Origin: an uncultured Aquimarina sp.
GTDB taxonomy: Bacteria; Bacteroidota; Bacteroidia; Flavobacteriales; Flavobacteriaceae
Length of the DNA: 64,000 bases
NCBI GenBank assembly: GCA_947498785.1
Contig: CANMLS010000002.1
Span: forward strand, 124,001-188,000
Direction: 5' to 3'
Numbering within the stretch: position 1 is the first letter of the stretch; every line of letters starts with the position of its first letter. The notes under the pieces were generated by a model that worked only from the letters and a program-made list of their open reading frames with translations, was not told where the DNA came from and did no database searches. A program made the translations under genes and the position numbers. Below, one piece after another: positions 53,377 to 64,000 of the stretch.

Positions 53377-55347
53377 TTATTGTTTTATTAATTGATAGTT
53401 ATATTTTCCTGAAACGGATAAGATATAAATACCTGAATTAATTTTACTAATATCAATAGTTTGTAGTTCATTACTTTTTACTTTCTTTTCTATTACTTTT
53501 TTGCCAGTAATATTATAGATGGATATAATATCGCCCTCTAAAACACCATTTATGTGTAAATTACTTTGTACAGGATTGGGGTATAATCTTAAGTCCAGAT
53601 TTGTTTTACTAACTATTGAGTCCTGAATAAGTTTTATTTTCCATTTTTGATTTTCATTATTAGTGTTAAAAGACCATAAATGCACATCAACATCGGTATT
53701 TCCATCTGGTATATCTAGGGCTTTACCCAAACAATAATCTGGTTTGATCGCATAAATCCCGTTACCATTTTGTTCTACCTTCCACTGCAATATGTCTATT
53801 GTTGTATGAGTTTTAGAACCATTATCGCATGAATTATTAACAACTCCTAAATATCGTTGTGTCTTCCTATTTTTAATTGTATACAAATTGTCTTGTTTGT
53901 GTTCGAATTCCCATTGTTGATCCTTAAAATTTCCTGCATCATACATTCTAACCTTATGATCATTCCAGATTGGTGCAATTAGATTTTGATTTGTTTTATT
54001 AGAGATAATATTATACACACCATTGGCAATAATTTGAGGTTGAGGAATGGTACCGTCCGTAAACTCAAATGCTCCTATGTCAATAGCTCCATTTCTTAAG
54101 TTTCCGTCAAAATCTACACTAGGTGCATTTATTGATGTGCCTGCATCTATTGCTGGTGAATCTGATTTTAGCCTAAAATTACCTTGATCAGCATTTACAA
54201 ATAAAGGGTCAATTTCTACAAGATTATTTGAAGAAGTGCTATTTCCATTTTGAAGTCTTAAATCAGCATTATTGTTTTTATAAAGTAAATTATTTGTAAA
54301 ACTCATATTGTTAGCTCTAGGGAAATTTAGTAATATACCAAAGCGCTGATTGTTATAACAAGTGTTGTTATAGACTCTTATGTCATAAATTACACCATTA
54401 CCACCAGGGTGATCATAAAACATTAAACCATCTTCGGTATTTTCATAAAAAACATTATTGTAAATATCGATATCAAAAATATCACCCTTACCTTCAGTCA
54501 TTACTGCCATTCCTTGTCCTATGCAATTTTTAACAGTATTATTAAAAACTTCAATTTTTTTGGCAAATGGTTTTGCAAAATTTAAAATACCTGCGGCATC
54601 AATGTATATCCCTCTTCTAGTTAAATCATGTAGATAATTATTTGATATGATACCATTTTGCACTCCTAATTTTACATCAATTCCTTCTCCTCCATTTACA
54701 GGATCTCCACCATTAAAAATTTCATTACCAGAAATTTCGAATCCATTGACACCATTTGATAATGTGATACATTCATTATACCCACCATTACAGGCTTTTT
54801 CAACCTTATTATTTAGTATTTTTAAGTCAGTTATATTATTAAAATCTCCAGGATCAGACCTCCAGGCAACTCCCCAGGCAGAAATGCCTGATCCAAGGGT
54901 ATTATACGTATGATTATTTTTGATTGTGATATTCGAAGCAGGACCTTCTACATAAATTCCTTCTGCATGACCATTCATAGGCATAACATTTTGAACTCTT
55001 AAACCAGAAATTTCTATATAACTGCTTTTCATGATTAATATGGGTCTACCTTCTATAATTGCTTCTAGTTCATCTCCAGGAAATGCTTTAAATACAATGT
55101 TGTTTCTGCTGGTTCCGCTTCTTTTAATTTCTATTTTATCGGGATATATTCCCTTTTTAATATAAACGATGTCCCCTGGGTTAACAATGTTTGCAGCTTT
55201 CTGAATTGTTTTGAATGGTTGGCTTTCTGTTCCTGAATTATTGTCTGATCCATTTGGTGAGACATAATAATCTTTGGCTAACATGGGAGATAATCCAATC
55301 ATTAGAATGATTGATAATAATCTCATTGATTTTTTTTTAATTTTCAT
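53377..55347 (-). CDS. Secreted parallel beta-helix protein with ricin-type lectin and T9SS sorting domain
   Basis: A 656-residue protein. Signal peptide (about 1-24), then a right-handed parallel beta-helix (about 25-430) with YYVSPNGSDNNSGTESQPF and TIQKAANIVNPGDIVYIKKG, as in polysaccharide lyase-like proteins. A ricin-type beta-trefoil (about 440-575) follows (NQNLIAPIWND, QWEFEH, QKWKIK). The C-terminal sorting domain (about 585-656) has LRLYPNPVQSNLHI and SGIYILSVSG. It should be exported by the type IX system, with the sorting domain removed. A lyase or glycosidase acting on an acidic polysaccharide is plausible but unproven. Confidence 0.85.
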   Translation of the reverse strand: MKIKKKSMRLLSIILMIGLSPMLAKDYYVSPNGSDNNSGTESQPFKTIQKAANIVNPGDIVYIKKGIYPDKIEIKRSGTSRNNIVFKAFPGDELEAIIEGRPILIMKSSYIEISGLRVQNVMPMNGHAEGIYVEGPASNITIKNNHTYNTLGSGISAWGVAWRSDPGDFNNITDLKILNNKVEKACNGGYNECITLSNGVNGFEISGNEIFNGGDPVNGGEGIDVKLGVQNGIISNNYLHDLTRRGIYIDAAGILNFAKPFAKKIEVFNNTVKNCIGQGMAVMTEGKGDIFDIDIYNNVFYENTEDGLMFYDHPGGNGVIYDIRVYNNTCYNNQRFGILLNFPRANNMSFTNNLLYKNNNADLRLQNGNSTSSNNLVEIDPLFVNADQGNFRLKSDSPAIDAGTSINAPSVDFDGNLRNGAIDIGAFEFTDGTIPQPQIIANGVYNIISNKTNQNLIAPIWNDHKVRMYDAGNFKDQQWEFEHKQDNLYTIKNRKTQRYLGVVNNSCDNGSKTHTTIDILQWKVEQNGNGIYAIKPDYCLGKALDIPDGNTDVDVHLWSFNTNNENQKWKIKLIQDSIVSKTNLDLRLYPNPVQSNLHINGVLEGDIISIYNITGKKVIEKKVKSNELQTIDISKINSGIYILSVSGKYNYQLIKQ

Positions 55348-55824
55348 TTTGGGATTTTGATTTTGTGTTGAACATTTAATTTTTTAAAATCATTGGTTAT
55401 TATTTAGATATTTGAAATTTGTTTTTTTAAAGATAAAACCCATTAAAATATTTAAAACAACTCAATAGAGTTAAAAAAAGTTAAAGCGAATTTATGATCA
55501 AAGATTATGAGGTATAACTATTTAATTTACAGTAAGTAGATTCCTGTTTGACTTAAGAAAAACACTAATTTCATTTTTACAGAAAATTATTGTTTTTGAA
55601 GAACATCGTTATCCGGGCATATCCTTTTTATTTTCTATACAGTTTTATGATTATAAAAATCTAATCATATTTATTTTAATGTATTATTTATTCCTTAACG
55701 TATTTGTTGAAAAAGTTTCAAAATACTATTTTTTTTGTCAGTAATTACTGAATTTATCAACCGAAAACGTTTTAGTTTTTTGGCAAATTAGGTTATTACT
55801 TCCAATAACGATAGATTTGAATCG
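55348..55824. other. Divergent intergenic region upstream of pfkA
   Basis: AT-rich. It contains a 14-bp perfect palindrome TCAGTAATTACTGA (55738-55751) and, at 55761-55776, CCGAAAACGTTTTAGT, which matches the starch-locus LacI operator at 12 of 16 positions. No gene is seen. Confidence 0.5.
55761..55776. promoter_or_regulatory. Possible LacI-type operator upstream of pfkA
   Basis: CCGAAAACGTTTTAGT shares the central CGNAAACGTTT with the operator at 44002-44017. It lies about 50 bp before the pfkA start. The match could be chance in AT-rich DNA. Confidence 0.35.
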
Positions 55825-57866
<2,042 letters not shown>

Positions 57867-57883
57867 GAAAATTATAATTTTTG

Positions 57884-57910
57884 GCCCCGAGGCTTTTTCG
57901 GGGCTTTTTT
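57884..57910 (+). terminator. Terminator of pfkA-gap
   Basis: Perfect 7-bp GC-rich stem GCCCCGA/TCGGGGC with a 7-base loop and a run of Ts. Confidence 0.92.
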
Positions 57911-57940
57911 TCCTTTTGTAAACAACAAATAAATTTTCAA

Positions 57941-58810
57941 ATGATTTTATTAGCTGACGGTGGTTCTACTAAATGCGATTGGATTCTTCTGGATAATTCT
58001 GGAGAAATCGTTTTTAAAACTCGAACAGAAGGGTTAAATCCTGCTGTATTTGAAAAATCTTTGCTAGAAGAAAGAATAAGAGCCAATGAAGAACTTTCTT
58101 CTTATCGAGAAAAAATAGATATCATCAAATTTTATGGAGCGGGTTGTGGCACATCAAAACCAGCTGCAATGCTAAAGAAAATTTTTGAAGATTATTTCGA
58201 AAATGCAGAAATTGATGTACAAGAGGATATGGTAGCTGCAGTATATGCTGCAACAACAGAACCTGGTATTGTTTGTATTTTAGGTACTGGATCTAATAGT
58301 TGCTATTATGATGGAGATGATATTCATATGACAGTAGACTCTTTAGGATATATTCTTATGGATGAAGCGAGTGGTAATTATTTTGGAAAACGTTTAATAC
58401 GAGATTATTATTATAAAAGAATGCCACCAGAAGTCGCTGCAGAATTTGAGAAACGTTTTGATCTTTCATCAGATGCTATCAAAGAAAACTTGTATAAAAA
58501 AGATAACCCTAATACTTATTTGGCTTCTTTTGCCGAATTTATCTTTACCAGTGAACGTAATGGATACTTTTATAAAATAGTAACTGAAGGTATTCAGGAG
58601 TTTGTAGAGAATAGAGTGCTGTGTTTTTCTGAAGCTCAAAATGTACCTATCCATTTTATTGGTTCAATAGCTCATTTTAGTGAGGATATTATAAGGGCAG
58701 CAGTGTGGCCGTATAATCTTACTGTTGGAAATATAGTGAGAAGACCAATTGACGGTATCATTGATTATTACCGTAATGAAATTATAAAAAATAAGAAAGA
58801 TAAAGTCTAA
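57941..58810 (+). CDS. N-acetylglucosamine kinase-like ATPase (BadF/BadG/BcrA/BcrD family)
   Basis: A 289-residue sugar-kinase-fold protein starting at ATG 57941 (MILLADGGSTKCDWILLD). The frame is open 20 codons further, but that part lies within the gap terminator. The first phosphate motif is DGGSTKCDW, the second VCILGTGSNSCYY, and the adenosine region includes FIGSIAHF. It is about the length of small GlcNAc kinases, which phosphorylate N-acetylglucosamine recycled from cell wall. The exact sugar is uncertain. Confidence 0.83.
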   Translation: MILLADGGSTKCDWILLDNSGEIVFKTRTEGLNPAVFEKSLLEERIRANEELSSYREKIDIIKFYGAGCGTSKPAAMLKKIFEDYFENAEIDVQEDMVAAVYAATTEPGIVCILGTGSNSCYYDGDDIHMTVDSLGYILMDEASGNYFGKRLIRDYYYKRMPPEVAAEFEKRFDLSSDAIKENLYKKDNPNTYLASFAEFIFTSERNGYFYKIVTEGIQEFVENRVLCFSEAQNVPIHFIGSIAHFSEDIIRAAVWPYNLTVGNIVRRPIDGIIDYYRNEIIKNKKDKV

Positions 58811-58825
58811 TACTGATTAGTATTA
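58808..58825. terminator. Small hairpin between convergent genes
   Basis: TAATACT (58808-58814) and AGTATTA (58819-58825) form a 7-bp stem that overlaps the stop codon regions of both convergent genes. It is weak, with no T tract. Confidence 0.3.
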
Positions 58826-60634
58826 AATAGAATAATTTAAGGTAATCCGGCTTCCTTGGCCAGGAATAGAGTTAATAAATATTCTGCCATTGATATAGCT
58901 CATTCGTTCTTTCATAAAGAATAGCCCCATACCACCTTCAGCATTGTTTTTAGGTCTGGAAGATATGCTGGCGATATCAAACCCATCACCATTATCGTCA
59001 ATAATGATACTGAATATCGAGTTAGAATGAGTTACTGAAATCATAATATAATCAGAATTAGCATATTTGATAGCATTGTTTACTGCTTCCTGTGTAACTC
59101 GATAAAGATTAGTTTCAACCAAAGTGTCAAACCTTTGATCAAAACTTGATTTGTTTTCAAAAATAATATTCTTCCCAGTTAATTTAGAAAGTTCTCTGAC
59201 CATTTTCTGAAGAGCAATAGATATTCCATAATCTTTTAACTCTGGTGGAGTAAGATTAAAAGTGGCCATTCTGATTCCTTGAATTAGATCCTTAGAAACT
59301 TTTTTTAACCCTTCAATTTTTTGCTCTGCTTTTTCAACATTATTTAGATTTATCGACTCAATGTTAAATTTGAGCGCGGTTAACATCTGACCTATACTAT
59401 CATGAATCTCTTTTGCTATACGTTTTCGTTCTTCCTCCTGAGCTTCGACAATCTGGCTAGCGTTTGATTTTTGTAATTCTTCTTTTTCTTTGTATTGTGC
59501 TTCATTTAGACGCTCAACTTCATTCTGAGCTTCTTTTCGTTTAGAGATATCAGAGCAAAGTACAAGGCGTTCAGATTTTCCGGATTCTTTAAATACGGTG
59601 TATATAGATATATCCAACCAGATTTTTTGATTGTCGATAATTTGTAATTCAAATTCTTTATTAAAAACACCACCTTTGTTTTGAGAAATAAGTTCTAGCA
59701 ATCGACTTTTTTGAACTTCATTAAGTTTCATTAGATCGGCAAGGTTTTTTTGCTCATTATCATATTCAATTTTTAGTAGTTTGCCAAAGCGCTCACCTAA
59801 ATCTATAACTGTTCCTGTTTTGTCTACCCTGGCATATAAAAGAGTCTGGTTAATGGCTTTGGTAAGTGCAAGTAATTCTTGTACATTTTCTTCTTGTATT
59901 TTTCTTAATTCTTCTGTTCTCGAAGCCATGTTTTCGGCTTTTTTCTGAGAAAGCAATAGGTTTGATATTGTTTTTTTAATGCGTACTGCTACTGGTTTAA
60001 ATAGTAAAAAGAATTCAATAATCAGAATTATTATTATAATACAAAAGAGCACATATTCAATTTTTTTTAGACTCGATACTTTTTGCTTTGCATCTTTATC
60101 ATATTGAAAAACGACTGTATTCATTTGTTCTAAAAACAAAGGTTCGTTAAGAAGTACAATGTTAAGATTTGCATTTAAGGCTATAGGGTCAATAGAATCG
60201 CTTTTTACAAGATTAAGGACTTTGGTACTGCTATGTAGAATATTTTGAAAATAAGGTTCTAGAACAGAAAACATTTTTCTTATTTCACTACTATCATGAT
60301 TTTTTTTCTGTAAAGATTCGTTATATTGAAGAAGTACTTCATGAGATTCCTTCCAGAGATCAAGCGTGGATTTTAAATCACTAGTGTATTGTATTTTTGA
60401 TTGTTCATCCTCTAGATGGCATAGTACAAGAATATCTTTGGATATTTTTTGACTTAGCATTCTTTGTCTACCTGATATATTAATGATTCGTGAATCATCA
60501 ATCTGAGAATTTAAGTATTTCTGTATAAAAAATTGACTTCCAATAGAAAATAATGCAATAGCACCTAATGCGATACTATATATTTTGCTTAGGCGCCCAA
60601 AAGTTTGATGATCTAGTGATTCTTGTTTGTTCAA
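58823..60634 (-). CDS. NarX-like sensor histidine kinase
   Basis: A 603-residue membrane kinase. Helices at about 12-34 and 190-212 enclose a periplasmic PilJ/NarX-type sensor domain with RIINISGRQRMLSQKISKDI, which resembles the nitrate/nitrite-binding P-box. Then come a coiled coil, a PAS-like domain (about 255-365), a HisKA_3 dimerisation domain with the phospho-His in AKEIHDSIGQML, and an ATPase domain (EAVNNAIKYA, DDNGDGFD, GGMGLFFMKER). It is the last gene of the nir operon, 6 bp after DUF4202. No response regulator is in the window, so its partner lies elsewhere. Confidence 0.85.
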   Translation of the reverse strand: MNKQESLDHQTFGRLSKIYSIALGAIALFSIGSQFFIQKYLNSQIDDSRIINISGRQRMLSQKISKDILVLCHLEDEQSKIQYTSDLKSTLDLWKESHEVLLQYNESLQKKNHDSSEIRKMFSVLEPYFQNILHSSTKVLNLVKSDSIDPIALNANLNIVLLNEPLFLEQMNTVVFQYDKDAKQKVSSLKKIEYVLFCIIIIILIIEFFLLFKPVAVRIKKTISNLLLSQKKAENMASRTEELRKIQEENVQELLALTKAINQTLLYARVDKTGTVIDLGERFGKLLKIEYDNEQKNLADLMKLNEVQKSRLLELISQNKGGVFNKEFELQIIDNQKIWLDISIYTVFKESGKSERLVLCSDISKRKEAQNEVERLNEAQYKEKEELQKSNASQIVEAQEEERKRIAKEIHDSIGQMLTALKFNIESINLNNVEKAEQKIEGLKKVSKDLIQGIRMATFNLTPPELKDYGISIALQKMVRELSKLTGKNIIFENKSSFDQRFDTLVETNLYRVTQEAVNNAIKYANSDYIMISVTHSNSIFSIIIDDNGDGFDIASISSRPKNNAEGGMGLFFMKERMSYINGRIFINSIPGQGSRITLNYSI

Positions 60635-60640
60635 TTATAA

Positions 60641-61225
60641 TTATGCTAATGCCTTTTTAATCAAATCTAATGCTTTTTCTGAATATGAGAGTTGTAATGC
60701 TGCTTTATGACCTTTTTCAGACATTTTACGCCATGTTTTTTGTAAAATATCAATTACTTTCTCTGGAGTATGTTTGTCTAAGAAGTCTTCGTAATAGAAA
60801 TTTAGAAAAACAAGACAAATTACATCTTCTAATGTTTGTGTATCCTCATCTTTTTTCAATTTCTTTTTTTGAAGTAAAAAGGACACTCTATCAATAGTTT
60901 CAGAATCATATCCGATTTTTTCTAATATCTCCGAAGCTTTTGTAGCATGAAATTTTTTTAATTCTTCTCTCCATTTCAAGTATCCAATGCGATCCATAGG
61001 GTAGTCTTTACGAGGGATTTCCCACCTACATATGTGTTGAGATCTTGCAGCTAATTTGAGTGCTTCAGAGGCATTGGGCTCGAATTCTTCAATAGTTTGG
61101 GACATTCTTTGTCCATAAATTAACTCTTTAGGAACAATTTTTCCATTTATATTATGGTGATTCGGATCTTTTGCATTTGCCTGATCAAATAAAGTGTAAG
61201 CTTCAACTAATAAGTTACTGGACAT
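60641..61225 (-). CDS. DUF4202 protein of the nitrite operon
   Basis: A 194-residue soluble, mostly helical protein of the DUF4202 type: EAYTLFDQANAKDPNHHNIN near the start, RSQHICRWEIPRKDYPMDRI, then GYLKWREELKKFHA and DVICLVFLNFYYEDF. The His/Asp residues in the middle suggest a metal-binding HD-like site, but this is not established. The family is often found beside nitrite assimilation genes, as here. Confidence 0.8.
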   Translation of the reverse strand: MSSNLLVEAYTLFDQANAKDPNHHNINGKIVPKELIYGQRMSQTIEEFEPNASEALKLAARSQHICRWEIPRKDYPMDRIGYLKWREELKKFHATKASEILEKIGYDSETIDRVSFLLQKKKLKKDEDTQTLEDVICLVFLNFYYEDFLDKHTPEKVIDILQKTWRKMSEKGHKAALQLSYSEKALDLIKKALA

Positions 61226-61286
61226 AAAAATGTTGTATTGGTATTACTTACTTACAAAGTTAGGTTTTTTGATTGACCTTATCCAA

Positions 61287-61664
61287 TTAATCAGAAAAAC
61301 CAATATAAACTATATCATTTTTTATTTTTACAGGGTAAGTTGCAATAGGAGCAAGATCACCATTTAAGTTTTCTCCATTTTCTAGAGAGAACGTTTTTTT
61401 GTGCATTGGACAGGCAACTTTTGGTATTCCGTTTTGATCTCCAATCATACCTCTGCTTATGACCATTTCCATTTTATGGGGACATACATTTTGACAGGCG
61501 TACCAGGTATTTTTTCTTTCAAAGTTAAAAACAGCGATTTGTTTTTCTTTGTATTTGATACAGGCTCCTCCATTTTTTGGAAAATCACTTACTTTGGCTG
61601 CTTCAAACCAGGTGGTTACATTTTCTAGAGCAGTTGATTTGTATATTTCTAAAATTTCTTCCAT
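61287..61664 (-). CDS. nirD: Nitrite reductase (NAD(P)H) small subunit NirD
   Basis: A 125-residue Rieske-fold protein. The cluster-ligand positions read CQNVCPHKMEMVIS and CPMHKKTFSLENG, so one classic C-x-H and one C-x-x-H motif are recognisable, although NirD proteins often have altered ligands. It lies between nirB and the DUF4202 gene and should partner NirB in the cytoplasm to reduce nitrite to ammonium. Confidence 0.88.
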   Translation of the reverse strand: MEEILEIYKSTALENVTTWFEAAKVSDFPKNGGACIKYKEKQIAVFNFERKNTWYACQNVCPHKMEMVISRGMIGDQNGIPKVACPMHKKTFSLENGENLNGDLAPIATYPVKIKNDIVYIGFSD

Positions 61665-61721
61665 GATTGCTTTGTTGTTTTCAAGTTATTTCCGTAAAAC
61701 ATAAATCTCATTCTATCTTCT

Positions 61722-64000
61722 TTATTTCCAATGTTGTGGCATTTTTTGTTCACGTAATGGAACAAATACCAAGTTATCATCATCATCATCACTATTCACA
61801 AAGTGACTAAAACGTTTCATCATTTCTGGATCTTCAATAGCTTGTTTCCATTCGCATTCGAATTTATTAACAAGAGTTTTCATTTCTTGATCTAAATCTT
61901 TGGCAATACCCAGTTTATCATTAATTACTACTTCTTTGAGGTGTTCAATACCACCTTCTAATCTGTCTAACCAAGCCGCTGTTCGTTGTAAAGGTTTAGC
62001 TGTTCTCATATAAAACATTAAAAAACGATCTATATATTTAATTACGGTTTCATTATCAATTTGTTCGGCAAGTAATTCTGCATGACGAGGAGTTGCTCCA
62101 CCATTTCCACCTACATATAGATTCCAGCCTCCTTCTACAGCTATCACTCCAAAATCTTTTCCACGAGCCTCTGCACATTCTCTAATACAACCCGAAACAC
62201 CACCTTTAATTTTGTGAGGTGAACGCATTCCTCTATAGCGGTTTTCTAATTCGATTGCAAAACTAACACTTTCGTCCATTCCATAACGACACCATGTAGA
62301 ACCTACACAACTTTTTACTGTTCGTAAAGATTTTCCATATGCATGACCACTTTCAAAACCTTTATCAATTAAATCTTTCCAGATTTTTGGTAATTGATTT
62401 AGTGTAGCGCCAAAGAAATCAATACGTTGCCCTCCTGTGATTTTGGTGTATAAGTCATAACGTTTTCCTATTTCGCCTAAATCAATTAATTGCTGAGCAG
62501 TTAATTCCCCTCCTGCAATACGAGGTACTACAGAGTAGGTCCCGTTACGTTGAATATTAGCTAAAAACCGATCATTAGAATCTTGAATAGTATATTCTTT
62601 ATTGGCAGTATCGGCATGGATGGTAGCCATCAAGGAAGCGATAAGAGGTTTACATAATTCACAACCGTGACCTCCGTTTCCGTTCTTATCTAAAATCTCA
62701 TCAAATGTAGTATATCCTTTTACTTGGATAATATGATATAATTCTTGTCTGTTGTAATCAAAATGTTCACAAATGTTATCTTTTACTTCAATTCCTAAAG
62801 ATTTTAATGTTGCATCTGTTAGATCTTTGACCATAGGTTTACAGCCACCACAACCTGTTCCAGCTTTTGTACAACTAACGACATCTGCTAAATCTTTAGC
62901 TTCTCCATTCTGAATAACACCACATATTTGACCTTTAGTTACACTTTCACAAGAACAAATTTGTGCATCATCGGGTAAGTCCATGACATCCCCTAATAAA
63001 GAGCCACCATCACCACCACGATTTCCTAATATTAGATCTTCTGGTTCTTCGGGTAGCTTCATTGCAGTGTTATAAATCTGGAATAAAGCGTTGTAATCTG
63101 AAGAATCACCTACAAGAATACCTCCTAATAGTTTTTTTCCATCTTTAGTGACATTTATTTTTTTGTAAACTCCGTTACGTTTATTCACATATGTGATTTC
63201 ATCAATTTCTTCTTTGGCATCATTTAGCGCGTCTCCAAAGCTCGCTACTTCTGTCCCAATTAGTTTTAATTGTGTAGACATATCGATGTATGACGGCATC
63301 TCTTTTTCTCCACCTAGAATTTGATCAACGACAATTTCTGCCATATCATAGCCAGGGGCTACTAGGCCATAAATCATATTGTTAAGCAAGGCACATTCTC
63401 CGATAGCATAGATGTTTGGATCCGTAGTTTGCATTTGATTGTTTACCAAAATACCACCACGAGTACCGACTTCTAAGCCACACTCACGAGCAACTTCATC
63501 ACGAGGACGAATACCAGCAGAAACGACAAGCATATCTACTTTTAACTCGGTGTCATCTACATATTGTAATCCTTCAATAGTTTTATCTCCTTGTATAAAT
63601 TGAGTTTGTTTTGATAAATGTACTTTTAAACCTAAGCTTTCAATTTTTGATTGGAGCATATCGCTAGCTCCTTTGTCTAATTGTCTAGGCATTAGGCGCG
63701 GAGCAAATTCTACAATATGAGCGTTTAGTCCTAAATTTTTAACCGCATTTGCAGCTTCAAGGCCTAAAAGTCCTCCACCAAGTACGGCAGCTTCTGTTTT
63801 ACCAGCGGCTTTTAATTTTTTTGCAAAAGCTTCGGTAGCTTCAAGATCTTCGATGGTACGATATACAAAAACCCCTTCTTTTTCTACACCTGGAATAGGT
63901 GGTACAAATGCAGATGATCCAGTGGCTAAGATTAAATAGTCATATGAATATTTGATTCCTCTATGATTTGCAACTGTTTTTTCTTCTCGATCAATTTCTG
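61722..64000 (-). CDS. nirB: Nitrite reductase (NAD(P)H) large subunit NirB, 5' end outside the window
   Basis: The frame runs off the window edge: upstream of the methionine at 63692 it continues without a stop as a pyridine-nucleotide oxidoreductase (YLILATGSSAFVPPIPG, AAVLGGGLLGLEAANAV). Domains in order are FAD/NAD binding, two BFD-like [2Fe-2S] segments (ICSCESVTKGQICG with CGGCKP, then HGCELCKP), the sirohaem/ferredoxin-like half, and the [4Fe-4S]-sirohaem ligand set CVGSTWC and GCIRECAEARG. It reduces nitrite to ammonium with NAD(P)H for assimilation. The start codon is not in the window. Confidence 0.93.
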   Translation of the reverse strand, partial: EIDREEKTVANHRGIKYSYDYLILATGSSAFVPPIPGVEKEGVFVYRTIEDLEATEAFAKKLKAAGKTEAAVLGGGLLGLEAANAVKNLGLNAHIVEFAPRLMPRQLDKGASDMLQSKIESLGLKVHLSKQTQFIQGDKTIEGLQYVDDTELKVDMLVVSAGIRPRDEVARECGLEVGTRGGILVNNQMQTTDPNIYAIGECALLNNMIYGLVAPGYDMAEIVVDQILGGEKEMPSYIDMSTQLKLIGTEVASFGDALNDAKEEIDEITYVNKRNGVYKKINVTKDGKKLLGGILVGDSSDYNALFQIYNTAMKLPEEPEDLILGNRGGDGGSLLGDVMDLPDDAQICSCESVTKGQICGVIQNGEAKDLADVVSCTKAGTGCGGCKPMVKDLTDATLKSLGIEVKDNICEHFDYNRQELYHIIQVKGYTTFDEILDKNGNGGHGCELCKPLIASLMATIHADTANKEYTIQDSNDRFLANIQRNGTYSVVPRIAGGELTAQQLIDLGEIGKRYDLYTKITGGQRIDFFGATLNQLPKIWKDLIDKGFESGHAYGKSLRTVKSCVGSTWCRYGMDESVSFAIELENRYRGMRSPHKIKGGVSGCIRECAEARGKDFGVIAVEGGWNLYVGGNGGATPRHAELLAEQIDNETVIKYIDRFLMFYMRTAKPLQRTAAWLDRLEGGIEHLKEVVINDKLGIAKDLDQEMKTLVNKFECEWKQAIEDPEMMKRFSHFVNSDDDDDNLVFVPLREQKMPQHWK

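Overview
The window reads as chromosome of a low-GC member of the Bacteroidota, most likely family Flavobacteriaceae (Aquimarina-like; the genus is a guess from protein style only). Supporting signs are SusC/SusD/SusE-type starch proteins, a C-terminal type IX secretion sorting domain, a Bacteroidota-type TssD (Hcp) protein, TAnnTTTG-type -7 promoter boxes and short lipoprotein signals ending in Cys-Ser-Asp/Glu runs. I saw no tRNA, rRNA or CRISPR.

1-10.2 kb is ordinary chromosome: the 3' end of tilS, a DsbD-type reductase, a Crp/Fnr regulator, a large lipoprotein with two lamin-tail-like and two spondin-like domains, a CocE/NonD hydrolase and a DUF885 peptidase. A 20-unit, 21-bp tandem repeat follows (10278-10697).

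10.7-32.8 kb is an accessory region made of mostly single, unrelated, plus-strand genes separated by long AT-rich spacers. At least eight of these genes are bracketed by their own private inverted repeat, always starting GTT on the left and ending AAC on the right. Five or six spacers are recognisably related to each other. Two decayed tyrosine-recombinase fragments lie directly upstream of a conserved block that ends at such a GTT boundary. This is the geometry of integron gene cassettes, but without the classical integron core consensus and without an intact integrase in the window. The region also holds a minus-strand type VI secretion effector island (Hcp-metalloprotease with a frameshift plus a probable periplasmic immunity protein), a sugar-transport/HAD/AraC cluster, and several pseudogenes (IS110 transposase, PhzF, DNA alkylation repair protein, serine hydrolase).

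32.8-36.4 kb is a minus-strand peptidase-C39 ABC exporter with its HlyD adaptor. 36.6-53.1 kb is a maltose/starch utilisation locus: an alpha-amylase, SusE-, SusD- and SusC-type proteins on the minus strand, and divergently a LacI regulator, an MFS sugar transporter, beta-phosphoglucomutase, a GH65 phosphorylase and two GH13 enzymes. A perfect ACGCAAACGTTTGCGT operator sits between the two arms. The inferred flow is: surface starch breakdown and SusCD uptake, periplasmic GH13 hydrolysis, MFS import of maltose, GH65 phosphorolysis to glucose and beta-glucose-1-phosphate, and PgmB conversion to glucose-6-phosphate.

53.2-58.8 kb has a MITE-like hairpin, a secreted beta-helix/ricin-lectin protein, and glycolytic pfkA and gap followed by a GlcNAc-kinase-like gene. 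58.8-64 kb is a minus-strand nitrite assimilation operon (nirB, cut by the window end, nirD, a DUF4202 gene and a NarX-like sensor kinase).
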